Notes: a model not told the origin generated them from the letters alone. A stretch of DNA of 64,000 bases from Kiloniellaceae bacterium (GCA_021776135.1 JAJFGL010000002.1:1-64000); one strand, 5' to 3'. Shown: positions 1-8,520, numbered from the stretch's first letter. Numbers and translations are program-made.

Positions 1-34
1 GCCCTCCGGCGGGTCGCCCGCGCGACCGGAACGG

Positions 35-128
35 CGCATTACCAAGGCTTTCGGACGGCGTCGCGCGGGCTTTCCGATGACCCACATCGCTACAGCCCAC
101 GCTCCTAGCCGAAAACCTTGGTAATGCG
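35..128. repeat. Inverted repeat pair, 20-bp arms
   Basis: Arms at 35-54 (CGCATTACCAAGGCTTTCGG) and 109-128 are reverse complements with one mismatch and lie 54 bp apart. The 141 bases left of hisA hold no plausible gene. The pair could be the ends of a small non-autonomous element or a structured intergenic repeat. No related copy was recognised elsewhere in the window. Confidence 0.6.
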
Positions 129-141
129 TCTCTAGGGGTCA

Positions 142-894
142 TTATCGAGGTTCCTTGATATCAGCGGCCTTCGTATTCACCAGGGCCTGGGCGCTGGCCG
201 GATCGACGCGCCCGTCGTAAAGCGCGCGGCCGCATATAACCCCGGCGATGCCGCTCTCCTCGACCGCCATGAGGGCGGCGATATCGTCCAGCGAGGCGAC
301 GCCGCCGGAAGCTATGACCGGGATATCCAACTCCAAGGCCAGATCCCGGGTCGCCGCGACATTGACCCCCTGTAAGGCGCCGTCGCGCTCGATATCGGTG
401 TAGATAATCGCCGCCACCCCGGTGTCGGCGAAGCGCCGGGCCAAATCGACCGCCCCAATACCGCCGTCGGCGGCCCAGCCCTTGACCGCGACCTGACCGT
501 CGCGGGCGTCGATACCGACGGCGACTTGGCCGGGAAAGGCGGCGCAGGCTTGGCGCACCAGGTCCGGCGTCTCGACCGCCGCGGTGCCCAGGATAACCCG
601 GCGCACCCCGGCGGCGAGCCAAGCCTCCACGACCGCCATGTCGCGGATGCCGCCGCCCAGCTGCACCGGCACGCTAACCGCCGCCAGGATGCTTTCGACC
701 GCCGCGCGGTTCACGGGCTTGCCGGCGAAGGCGCCGTCGAGATCGACCAGGTGAAGCCAGGTAAATCCGGCCGCGCAAAACTCACGGGCCTGGGCGGCGG
801 GATCGTCGTTGAAGACGGTCGCGCTATCCATGACGCCGCGCAGCAAGCGTACCGCCTGGCCGCCTTTCAGGTCGATCGCCGGGTAGATAATCAT
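142..894 (-). CDS. hisA: Phosphoribosylformimino-5-aminoimidazole carboxamide ribotide isomerase HisA
   Basis: Cytoplasmic isomerase that converts ProFAR to PRFAR in histidine synthesis. The 250-residue (beta/alpha)8 barrel begins [12 protein letters not shown], with the catalytic Asp8 in the first strand and the second catalytic Asp at 129 (GIDARDG). The phosphate-binding LGGGIR lies near residues 79-84. The frame stays open upstream, but the extension would be encoded by the inserted repeat element and is not family-like, so the ATG at 894 is chosen. It is the last his gene seen on this strand, downstream of hisB, hisH and an acetyltransferase. The 265-bp element lies only 11 bp before the start codon, so the original operon spacing and ribosome-binding site have been changed; the sequence before the ATG has no good Shine-Dalgarno. 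hisF is not in the window. Confidence 0.96.
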   Translation of the reverse strand: MIIYPAIDLKGGQAVRLLRGVMDSATVFNDDPAAQAREFCAAGFTWLHLVDLDGAFAGKPVNRAAVESILAAVSVPVQLGGGIRDMAVVEAWLAAGVRRVILGTAAVETPDLVRQACAAFPGQVAVGIDARDGQVAVKGWAADGGIGAVDLARRFADTGVAAIIYTDIERDGALQGVNVAATRDLALELDIPVIASGGVASLDDIAALMAVEESGIAGVICGRALYDGRVDPASAQALVNTKAADIKEPR

Positions 895-903
895 GGCGGG
901 GCC

Positions 904-1172
904 TAGGGCCTGTTGACGCTTAGGATGCCGCCGAGGCGGGATCGGATTATCCCACCCGTTAGGAGCGGACGGCGCCGTGTGGCAGGCCCCCCACAAGCCG
1001 TTCGCGACGCGGCGGGTGGGATAAGACGACCCGTCCCAGCGGGATTGGGCCAGAATGACGCGAGGCCGCGTCGCTCGTCCTTGAATATGCGCTGCATGTC
1101 CTGCGTCCTCGCTCCTAACCTCGCGTCATTTTGGCCCCACCGCGACGGTATCCTAAGCGTCAACAGGCCCTA
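904..1172. mobile_element. 265-bp MITE-like element, copy 1 (with TA flanks)
   Basis: The element spans 906-1170. Its perfect 21-bp terminal inverted repeats begin GGGCCTGTTGAC and are flanked by TA on both sides, as for a TA target duplication (IS630/mariner type, or the IS427 group of IS5). A second copy of exactly the same length and orientation lies at 57837-58101, with about 10 differences in 265 bp. Internal inverted repeats (1046-1065 with 1119-1139) suggest strong folding. It encodes no transposase. The equal 86-codon frames on both strands are a by-product of the symmetric ends. It separates the acetyltransferase gene from hisA and supplies the last codons and stop of the former. Confidence 0.88.
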
Positions 1173-1720
1173 GAGTCTTCGCCACCGAGATCCTTGCTGA
1201 AAAAGTGGCCGGCATGCCAGCGCCCATCGACCAAGGCATAGTTCGGGTGGGTGCCCCAGCGCCGGTAGCCCAGGGTTTCATAAAGCGCGATGGCCGCTTC
1301 CTGGGTTTCGCGCACATCGAGATTCAAGATCCGCAAACCGGCGCCACGGGCCGCGTCCTCGACCGCCTGCACCACCATGCGGGCGAGCCCATGGCCGCGC
1401 GCCCAGGGGGCGATAAAAGAGGTCGTGAGATGGCCGACCGTCGCCTGGGCCTCGTTATAACGCGGCAGGCGCACCAGTTGCGCCGAGCCGGCGGCGGTAC
1501 GGTCCAGGCGGGCGACGAAGAGGTCGCGCTCAGGCACCAGAAGCACGCCCCGCCAATAGGTTTCCATAGCCTGGCGCGGCGGCGGCTTGAGCCAACCGAA
1601 ACCGCCACCGTCGGAAATCGCGGCCTCCGCCGCATCGCAGAGATCGTTGAGATCGGTGCCGGAGAATTCCGTCACCCTCTCGACCGTCGTCGTTGCTTGG
1701 CGGTCGTAACTGACGTTCAT
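1160..1720 (-). CDS. GNAT family N-acetyltransferase in the his operon
   Basis: A 186-residue protein with a GNAT fold. The acetyl-CoA-binding part is around [20 protein letters not shown] (about residues 122-141), followed by the typical [10 protein letters not shown]-terminal motif. The start is the ATG at 1720, which overlaps the hisH stop as ATGA and is preceded by GAGGTGG at good spacing; a GTG three codons earlier is less likely. The stop codon (1160-1162) and the codons for the final Ala-Cys lie inside the terminal repeat of the inserted element, so the original C-terminus was probably slightly different. Coupling to hisH suggests coordinated expression with histidine synthesis. The substrate is unknown. 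Confidence 0.85.
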   Translation of the reverse strand: MNVSYDRQATTTVERVTEFSGTDLNDLCDAAEAAISDGGGFGWLKPPPRQAMETYWRGVLLVPERDLFVARLDRTAAGSAQLVRLPRYNEAQATVGHLTTSFIAPWARGHGLARMVVQAVEDAARGAGLRILNLDVRETQEAAIALYETLGYRRWGTHPNYALVDGRWHAGHFFSKDLGGEDSRAC

Positions 1721-2361
1721 GGATGCCACCTCAGGAAATTCTGCAATAGGCGCAGGCCCGCCGCCTGGCTTTTCTCGGGATGAAACTGCGTGCCGAACAT
1801 GTTCGCGCGTCCAACGGCCGCGGTCACGGGGCCGCCGTAATCGGCCACCGCCAGAACCTGGGCCGGATCGTCCGGCCGCAGCTCATAACCGTGAACGAAA
1901 TACACATGGGGATGCGCACCCAGCTCCGCCAGCACCGGATGGCCGGTGGCCAGGATCCGTAAATCGTTCCAGCCCATGTGGGGTATCTTGAGCGCCGGAT
2001 CCCGGGGGCGCAACGCCACGACCTCGCCCGGTATCCAATCCAGGCCGGCATGGTCGCCGTGTTCGCGCCCGATCCGGGCCATGAGCTGCATGCCCACACA
2101 GATGCCCAGAAACGGGCGGCCCTTGACCGCGACCGCCTCTTGAAGCGCCTCGGTCATGCCCGGCAGGGCATCCAGTCCGCGCCGGCAATCGCCGAAGGCG
2201 CCGACACCGGGCAAGACAATACGATCCGCCGCCGCGACAACCTCCGCCGCCGCCGTCACCGCGATGTCCTGGCCCAGCCCCGCGTCATGGCTGGCGCGCT
2301 CCAGCGCTTTGGCCACGGAACGCAAATTACCGGACCCATAATCGACGATCGCGACGGTCAT
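1717..2361 (-). CDS. hisH: Imidazole glycerol phosphate synthase, glutamine amidotransferase subunit HisH
   Basis: Glutaminase subunit of the HisHF synthase, which supplies ammonia to HisF for making imidazole glycerol phosphate and AICAR. The 214-residue class I glutamine amidotransferase has the nucleophile Cys88 in GICVGMQ and His194/Glu196 in FHPEKS, so the triad is complete. It begins [12 protein letters not shown], the usual family N-terminus. It follows hisB by 9 bp and overlaps the downstream acetyltransferase by 4 bp (ATGA). Confidence 0.97.
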   Translation of the reverse strand: MTVAIVDYGSGNLRSVAKALERASHDAGLGQDIAVTAAAEVVAAADRIVLPGVGAFGDCRRGLDALPGMTEALQEAVAVKGRPFLGICVGMQLMARIGREHGDHAGLDWIPGEVVALRPRDPALKIPHMGWNDLRILATGHPVLAELGAHPHVYFVHGYELRPDDPAQVLAVADYGGPVTAAVGRANMFGTQFHPEKSQAAGLRLLQNFLRWHP

Positions 2362-2370
2362 GGGTTTTCG

Positions 2371-2958
2371 CTACAACTTGCCCTTGGTCGAGGGCACCGC
2401 ATCGGCCCGGCGCGGATCGATCTCGACCGCTTGGCGCAGGGCGCGGGCCAGGGCCTTGAAGCAGGATTCGACGATGTGGTGCGCGTTCGCCCCGTAAAGG
2501 TTCTCCACATGCAGCGTCAGGCCCGCGTGCTGGGCGAAGGCCTGAAACCATTCCTTGAACAGCTCGGTATCCATCTCGCCCAGCTTGTCGCGCGGAAAAT
2601 CCACCTTCCAGATGAGATAGGGCCGGTTCGAGGCGTCGAGCGCGACCCGGCTCAAGGTCTCGTCCATGGGAACGCTCGCCTCGCCGAAACGCCGGATGCC
2701 CTTACGCTCCCCCAGGGCCTTGGAAACCGCCTGGCCCAGGACAATGCCCGTATCCTCGGTGGTATGGTGGAAATCGATATGCAGATCGCCCTTGGCCTTG
2801 AGGGTGATGTCGAACAAGCCGTGGCGCGCCAGCTGCTCGATCATGTGATCGAGGAAGCCGATGCCCGTATCCACGTCGTAGGCGCCGCTTCCGTCCAGGT
2901 TCACCTGGGCGGAAATCTGCGTTTCGCTGGTCTTGCGGTCGATTTTAGCCCGGCGCAT
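2371..2958 (-). CDS. hisB: Imidazoleglycerol-phosphate dehydratase HisB
   Basis: Monofunctional dehydratase for the sixth step of histidine synthesis; the phosphatase domain found in the enterobacterial fusion is absent. At 195 residues it has the usual alphaproteobacterial length. Metal-binding motifs are FLDHM (His38), HHTTED (His64, His65) and NAHHIVES (His160, His161). It is the first his gene on this strand. The 66 bp upstream separate it from the stop codon of a methyltransferase gene on the same strand, so it could be read from its own promoter or cotranscribed. Confidence 0.97.
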   Translation of the reverse strand: MRRAKIDRKTSETQISAQVNLDGSGAYDVDTGIGFLDHMIEQLARHGLFDITLKAKGDLHIDFHHTTEDTGIVLGQAVSKALGERKGIRRFGEASVPMDETLSRVALDASNRPYLIWKVDFPRDKLGEMDTELFKEWFQAFAQHAGLTLHVENLYGANAHHIVESCFKALARALRQAVEIDPRRADAVPSTKGKL

Positions 2959-3024
2959 GGGCGGTCTCTTTTCTCAAAAGTGGGTGTGTTTCGGCGCCCT
3001 TTTAACAGGAAGCCGGGAGCGGGT

Positions 3025-3837
3025 CTATTCCCCGCCGTCCCGGCCCCAGGCGATCAGGGCGAAAATCATGTGATCGACGGCAAGAGTCTCGCCGGGGAAG
3101 TTTTCTTTCAGGACCTGACCCAGTTCCCCATCGAACCGCGCCAAGGTCGCCTTGTCCATGGCCGGCCCCACGGCGGCGCTGGCCCGGATGCGGCCCAACC
3201 AGGCCTCGTGACTGTAGGGTATTTGGGCGGTGAAGGCGAAAACCTCCCAACTATGGAAGCCGGCATCGCTCAGATCCTGGGTCCAGACGGGATACTGGAA
3301 GCTGTTCCGGGACGAGGGCGCCGGCGCCCCGGTAAAACGGCGGATCGTTTCGATGGAGAAATGAACCGCGTTGCCCGGAATGGGATGCCAATCGAGGGCG
3401 GCGATGACTAGGCGCCCTTCGGGCCGCAGCAAGCGCCTTGCCTCCGCCGCCGCCCTTGGCCGGTCGAACCAATGCCAGCAGGTGGCCGCCGAAACCACGT
3501 CGAATTGCCCAGCGGCGAGGCCGCTCGCCTCGGCCGGGGCCTGGACATAGCCGATCTCAACCTTGACGGCCCGGTCCGCCGCCTTCGCCTCGGCGATCAA
3601 TTCAGCCGAGAGGTCGAGCCCGGTTACCCGGCAGCCGGCCTGGGCGAAAGCCCGCGCCAGCAATCCGGTGCCGGTACCCAGATCGAGCACCCTTTGACCC
3701 GGCAGACCGATGCCGTGGGTTTTCAGGCGGGCGAAGAATTCCGCCGGGAAGCCTTGCCGCCAGCGCCCATAGTCGGCCGCCGCCTTGCCGAAATCGACCG
3801 CCGGTTGGATTTTTATCTGCTTTGTATCGCGTGTCAT
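3025..3837 (-). CDS. Class I SAM-dependent methyltransferase
   Basis: A 270-residue protein with the SAM-binding motif I LDLGTGTG at residues 51-58, the acidic motif II GLDLS about 20 residues later, and a post-motif CWHWFD. It resembles the UbiE/Methyltransf_11 group of small-molecule methylases. The ATG at 3837 (MTRDTKQ) is chosen because the longer open frame upstream runs through hslV on the other strand. It is divergent from hslV; the spacer carries a 12-bp palindrome containing TATACT. The substrate cannot be inferred. Confidence 0.85.
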   Translation of the reverse strand: MTRDTKQIKIQPAVDFGKAAADYGRWRQGFPAEFFARLKTHGIGLPGQRVLDLGTGTGLLARAFAQAGCRVTGLDLSAELIAEAKAADRAVKVEIGYVQAPAEASGLAAGQFDVVSAATCWHWFDRPRAAAEARRLLRPEGRLVIAALDWHPIPGNAVHFSIETIRRFTGAPAPSSRNSFQYPVWTQDLSDAGFHSWEVFAFTAQIPYSHEAWLGRIRASAAVGPAMDKATLARFDGELGQVLKENFPGETLAVDHMIFALIAWGRDGGE

Positions 3838-3853
3838 CAAGTCAGCCTCGGTT

Positions 3854-3865
3854 CCAGTATACTGG
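3854..3865. promoter_or_regulatory. 12-bp palindrome in the divergent hslV promoter region
   Basis: CCAGTATACTGG is a perfect palindrome in the 84-bp spacer between the methyltransferase and hslV starts. Being palindromic, it presents a -10-like TATACT on both strands. It could be an overlapping pair of -10 elements or an operator. No convincing -35 hexamer accompanies it. Confidence 0.35.
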
Positions 3866-3921
3866 TGGATGGGGCCGCTGTCGCCTTGACCTGGAAGCCC
3901 TGGCGGGCCATGTCTCACCTC

Positions 3922-4482
3922 ATGTCCGACACTCGATCCCAGACTTGGCACGGCACCACTATTCTGGCCGTACGCAAGAGCGGTACGGTAGTGATCGCCG
4001 GGGACGGCCAGGTTTCCCTTGGCCAGACCGTGATCAAATCCAATGCCCGCAAGGTGCGCCGCCTGGGAAAGACGGGCGAGGTCATCGCCGGTTTCGCCGG
4101 CGCGACCGCCGACGCCTTCACCTTGTTCGAGCGTCTGGAGGGCAAGCTGGAAAGCCATCCCGGCCAGTTGACCCGGGCGTGCGTGGAAATGGCCAAGGAT
4201 TGGCGCACCGACCGCTACTTGCGCCGCTTGGAGGCCATGATGGCGGTCGCCGACGACAGCGTGTCCCTGGTGCTGACCGGAACCGGCGACGTGCTGGAGC
4301 CAGAGGACGGTTTGATCGGTATCGGCTCCGGCGGCTCCTATGCCCTGGCCGCCGCCCGGGCGCTCATAGACCGGGACGACATGGAGGCCGAGGCGATCGC
4401 CCGCAAGGCCTTGGAAATTGCGGCAGGAATTTGCGTTTACACCAATGACAGCATCATTATCGAAACCATCGCGGCCAAGTGA
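3922..4482 (+). CDS. hslV: ATP-dependent protease proteolytic subunit HslV
   Basis: Threonine peptidase of the HslVU (ClpQY) complex. The family core starts at [10 protein letters not shown]; the catalytic Thr is residue 12, exposed after removal of an 11-residue propeptide ending in Gly, a slightly longer leader than in E. coli. GDGQVSLG and the conserved [14 protein letters not shown] are present. The ATG at 3922 gives 186 residues; an ATG 12 bp upstream is also possible. The 3' end overlaps hslU by 38 bp, consistent with translational coupling of the two subunits. Confidence 0.97.
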   Translation: MSDTRSQTWHGTTILAVRKSGTVVIAGDGQVSLGQTVIKSNARKVRRLGKTGEVIAGFAGATADAFTLFERLEGKLESHPGQLTRACVEMAKDWRTDRYLRRLEAMMAVADDSVSLVLTGTGDVLEPEDGLIGIGSGGSYALAAARALIDRDDMEAEAIARKALEIAAGICVYTNDSIIIETIAAK

Positions 4483-5803
4483 GGCCGCCCAAGGCTCCGC
4501 CTTCAGCCCGCGCGAGATCGTGTCGGAGCTGGACCGCTTTATCGTCGGCCAGAACGACGCCAAGCGCGCGGTCGCCATCGCCTTGCGCAACCGCTGGCGC
4601 CGTCAGCAACTGCCCGAGGATCTGCGCGAGGAGGTTCTGCCCAAAAATATTCTCATGATCGGGCCGACCGGCTGCGGCAAGACCGAGATCGCACGCCGCC
4701 TGGCGCGCCTGGCGCAAGCGCCCTTTCTCAAGGTCGAGGCGACCAAGTTCACCGAGGTCGGCTACGTCGGGCGCGATGTCGAGCAAATCGTGCGCGACCT
4801 GGTCGAAATCGCCATCGCCATGACCCGCGAGCGCATGGTCAAGGAGGTCAAGGCCAAGGCGGAGTTAAGCGCCGAGGAACGCCTGCTCGATTCCCTGGTG
4901 GGCGAGAACGCCAGCGGCGACACCCGCGCCAAGTTCCGCCGCATGATGCGCCTGGGCGAACTGGATGGGCGCGAGATCGAGATCGAAGTCGCCGATACCG
5001 GCGGCATGCAGTTGCCGAGCATGGACATCCCCGGCATGCCGGGCGCCAGCATGGGCATGGTCAACCTGGGCGATATCTTCGGCAAGGCCATGGGTGGGCG
5101 GACCAAGAAACGCAAGCTGGGCGTGGCCGCGGCCATGGAAATCCTGACCGCCGAGGAAAGCGATAAGATGCTGGACCAGGAAGCGGTCACCGCCGAGGCC
5201 ATAAGCGCGGTCGAACAAAACGGCATCGTGTTCCTGGACGAAATCGACAAGATCACCGCCCGCTCGGACCGGGCCGGCGCCGACGTTTCGCGCGAAGGAG
5301 TGCAGCGCGATTTGCTGCCCCTGATCGAAGGCACCACGGTCGCGACCAAGCACGGCGCGGTCAAAACCGACCATGTGCTGTTTATCGCCTCGGGCGCCTT
5401 CCACCTGGCCAAGCCTTCGGATTTGCTGCCCGAGTTACAGGGCCGCCTGCCGATCCGGGTTGAGCTGAACGCCCTGACCCGCGACGATTTCCGGCGCATC
5501 CTGACCGAGCCGGAAAATTCCCTGGTGCGCCAATACATCGCCCTCATGGGAACTGAAAGCCTGGATCTCCACTTCGCCGAGGACGCCATCGACGCCCTGG
5601 CCGACCTGGCGGCGGAAATAAACGCCAGCGTCGAAAACATCGGCGCCCGGCGCCTGCACACGGTGTTGGAAAAGCTCCTGGAGGAAATCTCCTTCACCGC
5701 CACCGACCGGGGCGGCGAACGCATCGAAATCGACGCCGCCTACGTGCAAAGCCAAGTCGGCGAACTCGCCAAGGACACGGACTTAAGCAAGTTTATTTTG
5801 TAG
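4445..5803 (+). CDS. hslU: ATP-dependent protease ATPase subunit HslU
   Basis: AAA+ unfoldase partner of HslV. At about 452 residues it has Walker A GPTGCGKT (around 73-80, Lys79), Walker B IVFLDEID, the intermediate I domain between them, and a C-terminal tail ending SKFIL that docks into HslV. The family core [16 protein letters not shown] starts at residue 21, so the ATG at 4445, inside the hslV end, is the likely start. A TTG further upstream is less likely. Confidence 0.97.
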   Translation: MTASLSKPSRPSEAAQGSAFSPREIVSELDRFIVGQNDAKRAVAIALRNRWRRQQLPEDLREEVLPKNILMIGPTGCGKTEIARRLARLAQAPFLKVEATKFTEVGYVGRDVEQIVRDLVEIAIAMTRERMVKEVKAKAELSAEERLLDSLVGENASGDTRAKFRRMMRLGELDGREIEIEVADTGGMQLPSMDIPGMPGASMGMVNLGDIFGKAMGGRTKKRKLGVAAAMEILTAEESDKMLDQEAVTAEAISAVEQNGIVFLDEIDKITARSDRAGADVSREGVQRDLLPLIEGTTVATKHGAVKTDHVLFIASGAFHLAKPSDLLPELQGRLPIRVELNALTRDDFRRILTEPENSLVRQYIALMGTESLDLHFAEDAIDALADLAAEINASVENIGARRLHTVLEKLLEEISFTATDRGGERIEIDAAYVQSQVGELAKDTDLSKFIL

Positions 5804-5846
5804 GGCGGTAATTAGTTCCGAGCAGCTGTGTATTTCCCGATAAGAC

Positions 5847-6284
5847 TCACTTCTTTCGGGCAAATTTCGGTATGTTGGCTACGACTTCTCTTTGCGCATG
5901 TTCAATGTCGACGATGAAGGCAAATGCCATTTGCCCGTCCGCGTTTAGGTCAACGATTGATGCAGGATTGTTGCTAAGAAAAACGTTTCTTCCGTCTGTT
6001 ATTAGATACTTCGAAATACGAGTATCTGGCCCCAATTCCGCAAATTTCTTTCGCTGGGTTTCCATTGCTTTTTTTAGCCGAGACACCGGAAGACGGCTTT
6101 CAAGCAATTGCCGCATAGTCCTCAACAGAACAATGTCTCCGAAGGTGTATAGACGGGATCGCCCACGCCCAGGGCTCCGGCTGGCGGATGGCACGACCAC
6201 CTCTGAACGGCAGAGATAATCCACCATCATTTGTGTGCGAAATCCCGCGATCCGCGCCGCTTGAGCAGTTGTGAAATATTGCAT
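5847..6284 (-). CDS. MerR-like HTH transcriptional regulator
   Basis: A 145-residue protein. Residues 3-70 look like a MerR-type winged helix: YFTTAQAARIAG helix-turn-helix, RLYTFGDIVLLRTM wing and helix, then RLKKAMETQ. The C-terminal half has no metal-binding cysteines and no effector domain that I recognise. Codon use is visibly more AT-rich than in the flanking hslU and lut genes, and the gene sits in an AT-rich patch with an HNH nuclease gene facing away from it. Horizontal acquisition is likely. Its target could be the 257-bp divergent spacer. Confidence 0.75.
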   Translation of the reverse strand: MQYFTTAQAARIAGFRTQMMVDYLCRSEVVVPSASRSPGRGRSRLYTFGDIVLLRTMRQLLESRLPVSRLKKAMETQRKKFAELGPDTRISKYLITDGRNVFLSNNPASIVDLNADGQMAFAFIVDIEHAQREVVANIPKFARKK

Positions 6285-6541
6285 AATAAAAGAGTTCAGC
6301 GCTAAACTATATAATAAGTCAATTTTAAATCAACAAGTTCTCTTGCTATAACGCTATTTTCACAGACTTATGGTTAACTCGAAAAAAAACACTATATGTT
6401 GTTGGTTGTCCTACTGGTGGTGGTTTTTACTTGATCAATGACTATTGTTGGCGTAAAAACTAAAAGGCGCCTGCCGCTTAGCCACGAAAGCAAATTCGGC
6501 AGACGCCTCGTCCCCACTCCTAAAAGCAAGGAAAGTTAACC
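6285..6541. other. AT-rich divergent spacer between merR-like and HNH genes
   Basis: 257 bp of markedly AT-rich sequence, including an A8 run near 6380-6387 and several T-rich stretches. It must contain the promoters of both flanking genes, but no -35/-10 pair is convincing. It ends in the hairpin and ribosome-binding site of the HNH gene. No ORF or RNA gene is recognisable. Confidence 0.6.
6465..6508 (+). promoter_or_regulatory. Hairpin in the 5' leader of the HNH gene
   Basis: Twelve-base arms AGGCGCCTGCCG (6465-6476) and CGGCAGACGCCT (6497-6508) pair with one C-A mismatch around a 20-base loop. No T-tract follows, so it is not an intrinsic terminator. It stands just before the ribosome-binding site AAGGAAAG (6528-6535) of the HNH gene and may modulate its expression. 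Confidence 0.5.
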
Positions 6542-6838
6542 ATGACCCAGCGGTATCATTTTTACAATGCAGCAGAAGATTTGAAACTCCAGGTTTGGGC
6601 CAAGGGCAGGCCCATACAGGGCTACGATCCCGTCCTATGGCGACGGGATTCATGCGGACGTGCAATGAAGTATACTGAACACGGCAACACCAGTTCGGAG
6701 TATGGATGGGAGATCGACCACATCTACCCTACATCTCTCGGAGGCGCAGACACGCTCGACAATCTGCAGCCACTTAACTGGAAGAATAATCGTCGAAAAG
6801 GCGATACGTATCCGTGGTATTGCGAGAACGCCGCGTAA
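6542..6838 (+). CDS. Small HNH endonuclease-like protein
   Basis: A 98-residue protein that is almost only an HNH nuclease domain. The beta-beta-alpha-metal signature is EIDHIYP (Asp59, His60), then GGADTLDNLQPL with the central Asn, and KNNRRKGD as the last conserved part. A single Cys38 with no CxxC pair means the zinc ribbon of many HNH proteins is absent. The start follows AAGGAAAG at good spacing. It lies in an AT-rich patch, has its own terminator, and has no phage, restriction-methylase or toxin-immunity partner nearby. Possible roles are a remnant of a homing or defence nuclease, or a stand-alone domesticated nuclease. Confidence 0.85.
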   Translation: MTQRYHFYNAAEDLKLQVWAKGRPIQGYDPVLWRRDSCGRAMKYTEHGNTSSEYGWEIDHIYPTSLGGADTLDNLQPLNWKNNRRKGDTYPWYCENAA

Positions 6839-6868
6839 CGCATGATCCTTACGGATCGCATCTGAAAG

Positions 6869-6900
6869 CCGGGGCTTCAAGAAGCTCCGGTTTTTATTTT
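6869..6900 (+). terminator. Intrinsic terminator after the HNH gene
   Basis: The stem CCGGGGCTT (6869-6877) pairs with AAGCTCCGG (6882-6890) around CAAG, with one G-T pair, and is followed by TTTTTATTTT. It lies 30 bp after the HNH stop codon. Confidence 0.85.
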
Positions 6901-6929
6901 TATTACTATTAGTTACTAACTGTAGTTCG

Positions 6930-7289
6930 CTATTGTCCTCCGCCCTTCACCTCCGCCATCATGCGCTCAATGGCGTCTTCCGGCAGGTCTTGAATTTTTT
7001 CCGCCAGCAGGTTCGCGAACTCGGTGGCCTGGGCCGAGAGGCCAGCGGTATCGACGGTGACGCGCGGGTGGGAAAGGTCGGCCAGGCGCTGCAGGTCCTC
7101 CGCCTCATCCCAGATTATGCCCAGGTACTGGCAGACCTGGTGCACGAAACGCCGGTTCGGGCGTCCGCGCTGGCCATGTTCCAGGGCGGAAAGATAGGCC
7201 GGCGAAACCCCCAGGCCCGCCGCCATGTCCTTGGCCGCCAAGCTACGCGCGGCACGAAGCTCGCGCATTTTCTCACCGAAGGGGGTCAT
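6930..7289 (-). CDS. XRE family transcriptional regulator
   Basis: A 119-residue protein with an HTH_XRE (Cro/CI-like) domain over about residues 5-65. The recognition part is MAAGLGVSPAYLSALEHGQRG, followed by a cluster of arginines and QVCQYLGI. The C-terminal 50 residues are charged and predicted helical. Gene order (mltA, smr, xre, then hslU on the other strand) matches that seen in Rhodospirillales, so this is part of the conserved backbone rather than of the AT-rich patch beside it. The target genes are unknown. Confidence 0.85.
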   Translation of the reverse strand: MTPFGEKMRELRAARSLAAKDMAAGLGVSPAYLSALEHGQRGRPNRRFVHQVCQYLGIIWDEAEDLQRLADLSHPRVTVDTAGLSAQATEFANLLAEKIQDLPEDAIERMMAEVKGGGQ

Positions 7290-7309
7290 GGATGCCGGCC
7301 CAATTCAGC

Positions 7310-7391
7310 GTCATCCCGGACTTGATCCGGGATCTTTGGATTGTCCGAGTCTCGGTCCAGCAGAAGATCCCGGATCGGTGTCCGGGATGAC
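7310..7391. repeat. Palindromic intergenic repeat, family A
   Basis: Arms at 7310-7335 (beginning GTCATCCCGGACTTGATCC) and 7365-7391 are imperfect reverse complements, and each arm is itself a hairpin (ATCCCGGA/TCCGGGAT). The sequence is of the type widely repeated in alphaproteobacterial genomes. It fills most of the 126 bp between the xre and GFA genes. A diverged relative with matching stem changes is at 12798-12981. Confidence 0.75.
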
Positions 7392-7415
7392 AAAGGCCGG
7401 TGTTGAGTTGGCGGC

Positions 7416-7883
7416 CTAGTCCTCACGCAGCCCCCGGCTCTTGTGCCAATCTTCGATGGAAAGCGCCGGGTAGCCCTCGAAATGCTCACCGTCCGCCGGC
7501 ACCGCGACCCAGGGGGCCTTGAAGTCGAGCATGATGTGGGCGCGCTCCGGCGGCGCCGGCAGGGGTGTGTCCATGGCCGAGGCGAAGGGCCAGATCCAAT
7601 CGGGCCAGCGCGGGTCGGAAACGTAAAGCGCGCTGCCGCAGTGCTTACAGAAATGGCGCCGCATGGGGCTGGGCTCACCCTCCTCGCGCACCCTATAAAC
7701 GCTCAAGTGTTCCGCGCCTTCGATTTTCAAGCTCGCGGCCTCGCCCATGATGTTGATGGCGTAACCGCCGCCGCCTGCCGTCTTGCGGCAAATGGTGCAA
7801 TAACAGTGCATGTAGGGATAGGGCGTGGGCGAGATCACGGAAAACCGCGCCGCGCCGCAGTGGCAAGAGCCTTCGAGGCGCAT
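7416..7883 (-). CDS. GFA family glutathione-dependent formaldehyde-activating-type protein
   Basis: A 155-residue zinc protein of the GFA/CENP-V family. Cysteines fall in the expected places: CHCG (7, 9), CYCTIC (27, 29, 32) and FCKHCG (79, 82). Family members are related to glutathione-dependent formaldehyde-activating enzyme, but most have no proven substrate. The ATG at 7883 is chosen because GGGAG lies seven bases before it; ATGs at 7889 and 7901 are also in frame. It follows smr by 67 bp on the same strand. Confidence 0.85.
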   Translation of the reverse strand: MRLEGSCHCGAARFSVISPTPYPYMHCYCTICRKTAGGGGYAINIMGEAASLKIEGAEHLSVYRVREEGEPSPMRRHFCKHCGSALYVSDPRWPDWIWPFASAMDTPLPAPPERAHIMLDFKAPWVAVPADGEHFEGYPALSIEDWHKSRGLRED

Positions 7884-7950
7884 GGCCATCTCCCAAAACA
7901 TCTTAACCGGATTTGAGTTTAGCGGCGCGGCGCGCGCCTGTCCGCAAAAA

Positions 7951-8520
7951 TCACGGCCGGGCTTTTCGCAACAGCACGTAGATCGCGCCCAGACCACCGT
8001 GTTTCGGCTGCGCGTAGTCGAAGGCGAGGACCCGGGCGCGGTTTTCCGGCGCGTTGAGCCAACGCGGGGTCTGGGTCCGGATAACCCCGCCGCCCTGGGT
8101 GATGTCGCCCTTACCGGTGACGATGAGGATGCAGCGTTTGCCTGCGGCTTGCGCGTCCGCCAGGTAATCGGCAAGGGCGTGGCGGGCCCGGTCCTGGGTG
8201 TAGCCGTGTAAATCCAGGGTGCCGTCGATGGTCATGCGGCCCCGGCGCATGCGTTCCGCGCTGCGCTTATCGACCCCGGCGATATCGCCGTGGCCCAGGG
8301 TGGGCGCGGGCCTTGCCGGCGGGCTTTTAACCGGCGGCATGGCCGCGGCTTTTTTTCTCACCGCGCGCTTGGCCGGGGGCGGGGCGGGGCGCGCTTTGGG
8401 TTTAGGCGCCGGGGATACGTTTTTAGACGGTTTCTTCAGGGGCGCGGCGTCCCGGGTCACCAGTTCCCACAAGGCGCGTTCCTCCCCGGAAAGCTTTGGA
8501 TCGCGGTCCTTAGGCGCCAT
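7951..8520 (-). CDS. Smr/MutS2-type domain protein
   Basis: A 189-residue protein with a Smr domain in its C-terminal half: LDLHGYT (102-108) and the IVTGKG loop (133-138), the usual signature of these DNA/RNA nicking or binding domains. The N-terminal part (about 25-75) is Lys/Pro/Ala-rich, low in complexity and probably disordered. The start overlaps lutC by 11 bp. In related genomes smr directly follows mltA; here lutABC stand between the two. Confidence 0.9.
   Translation of the reverse strand: MAPKDRDPKLSGEERALWELVTRDAAPLKKPSKNVSPAPKPKARPAPPPAKRAVRKKAAAMPPVKSPPARPAPTLGHGDIAGVDKRSAERMRRGRMTIDGTLDLHGYTQDRARHALADYLADAQAAGKRCILIVTGKGDITQGGGVIRTQTPRWLNAPENRARVLAFDYAQPKHGGLGAIYVLLRKARP

Noticed and set aside
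903-1173. 86-codon ORFs on both strands of the repeat element, with homologous copies at 57834-58104
   Set aside because: They begin with TTG in the terminal repeats and exist on both strands only because the ends are symmetric; the compositions are Arg/Pro-rich and not like any protein family, and no transposase motif is present.
1978-3411. 477-codon ORF on the plus strand
   Set aside because: It runs antisense to hisH, hisB and the methyltransferase, all with clear family motifs; GC-rich genomes often give long antisense frames.
3838-4590. Upstream extension of the methyltransferase frame to 521 residues
   Set aside because: The extension is antisense to hslV and hslU and lacks any domain; ATG 3837 gives a normal methyltransferase.
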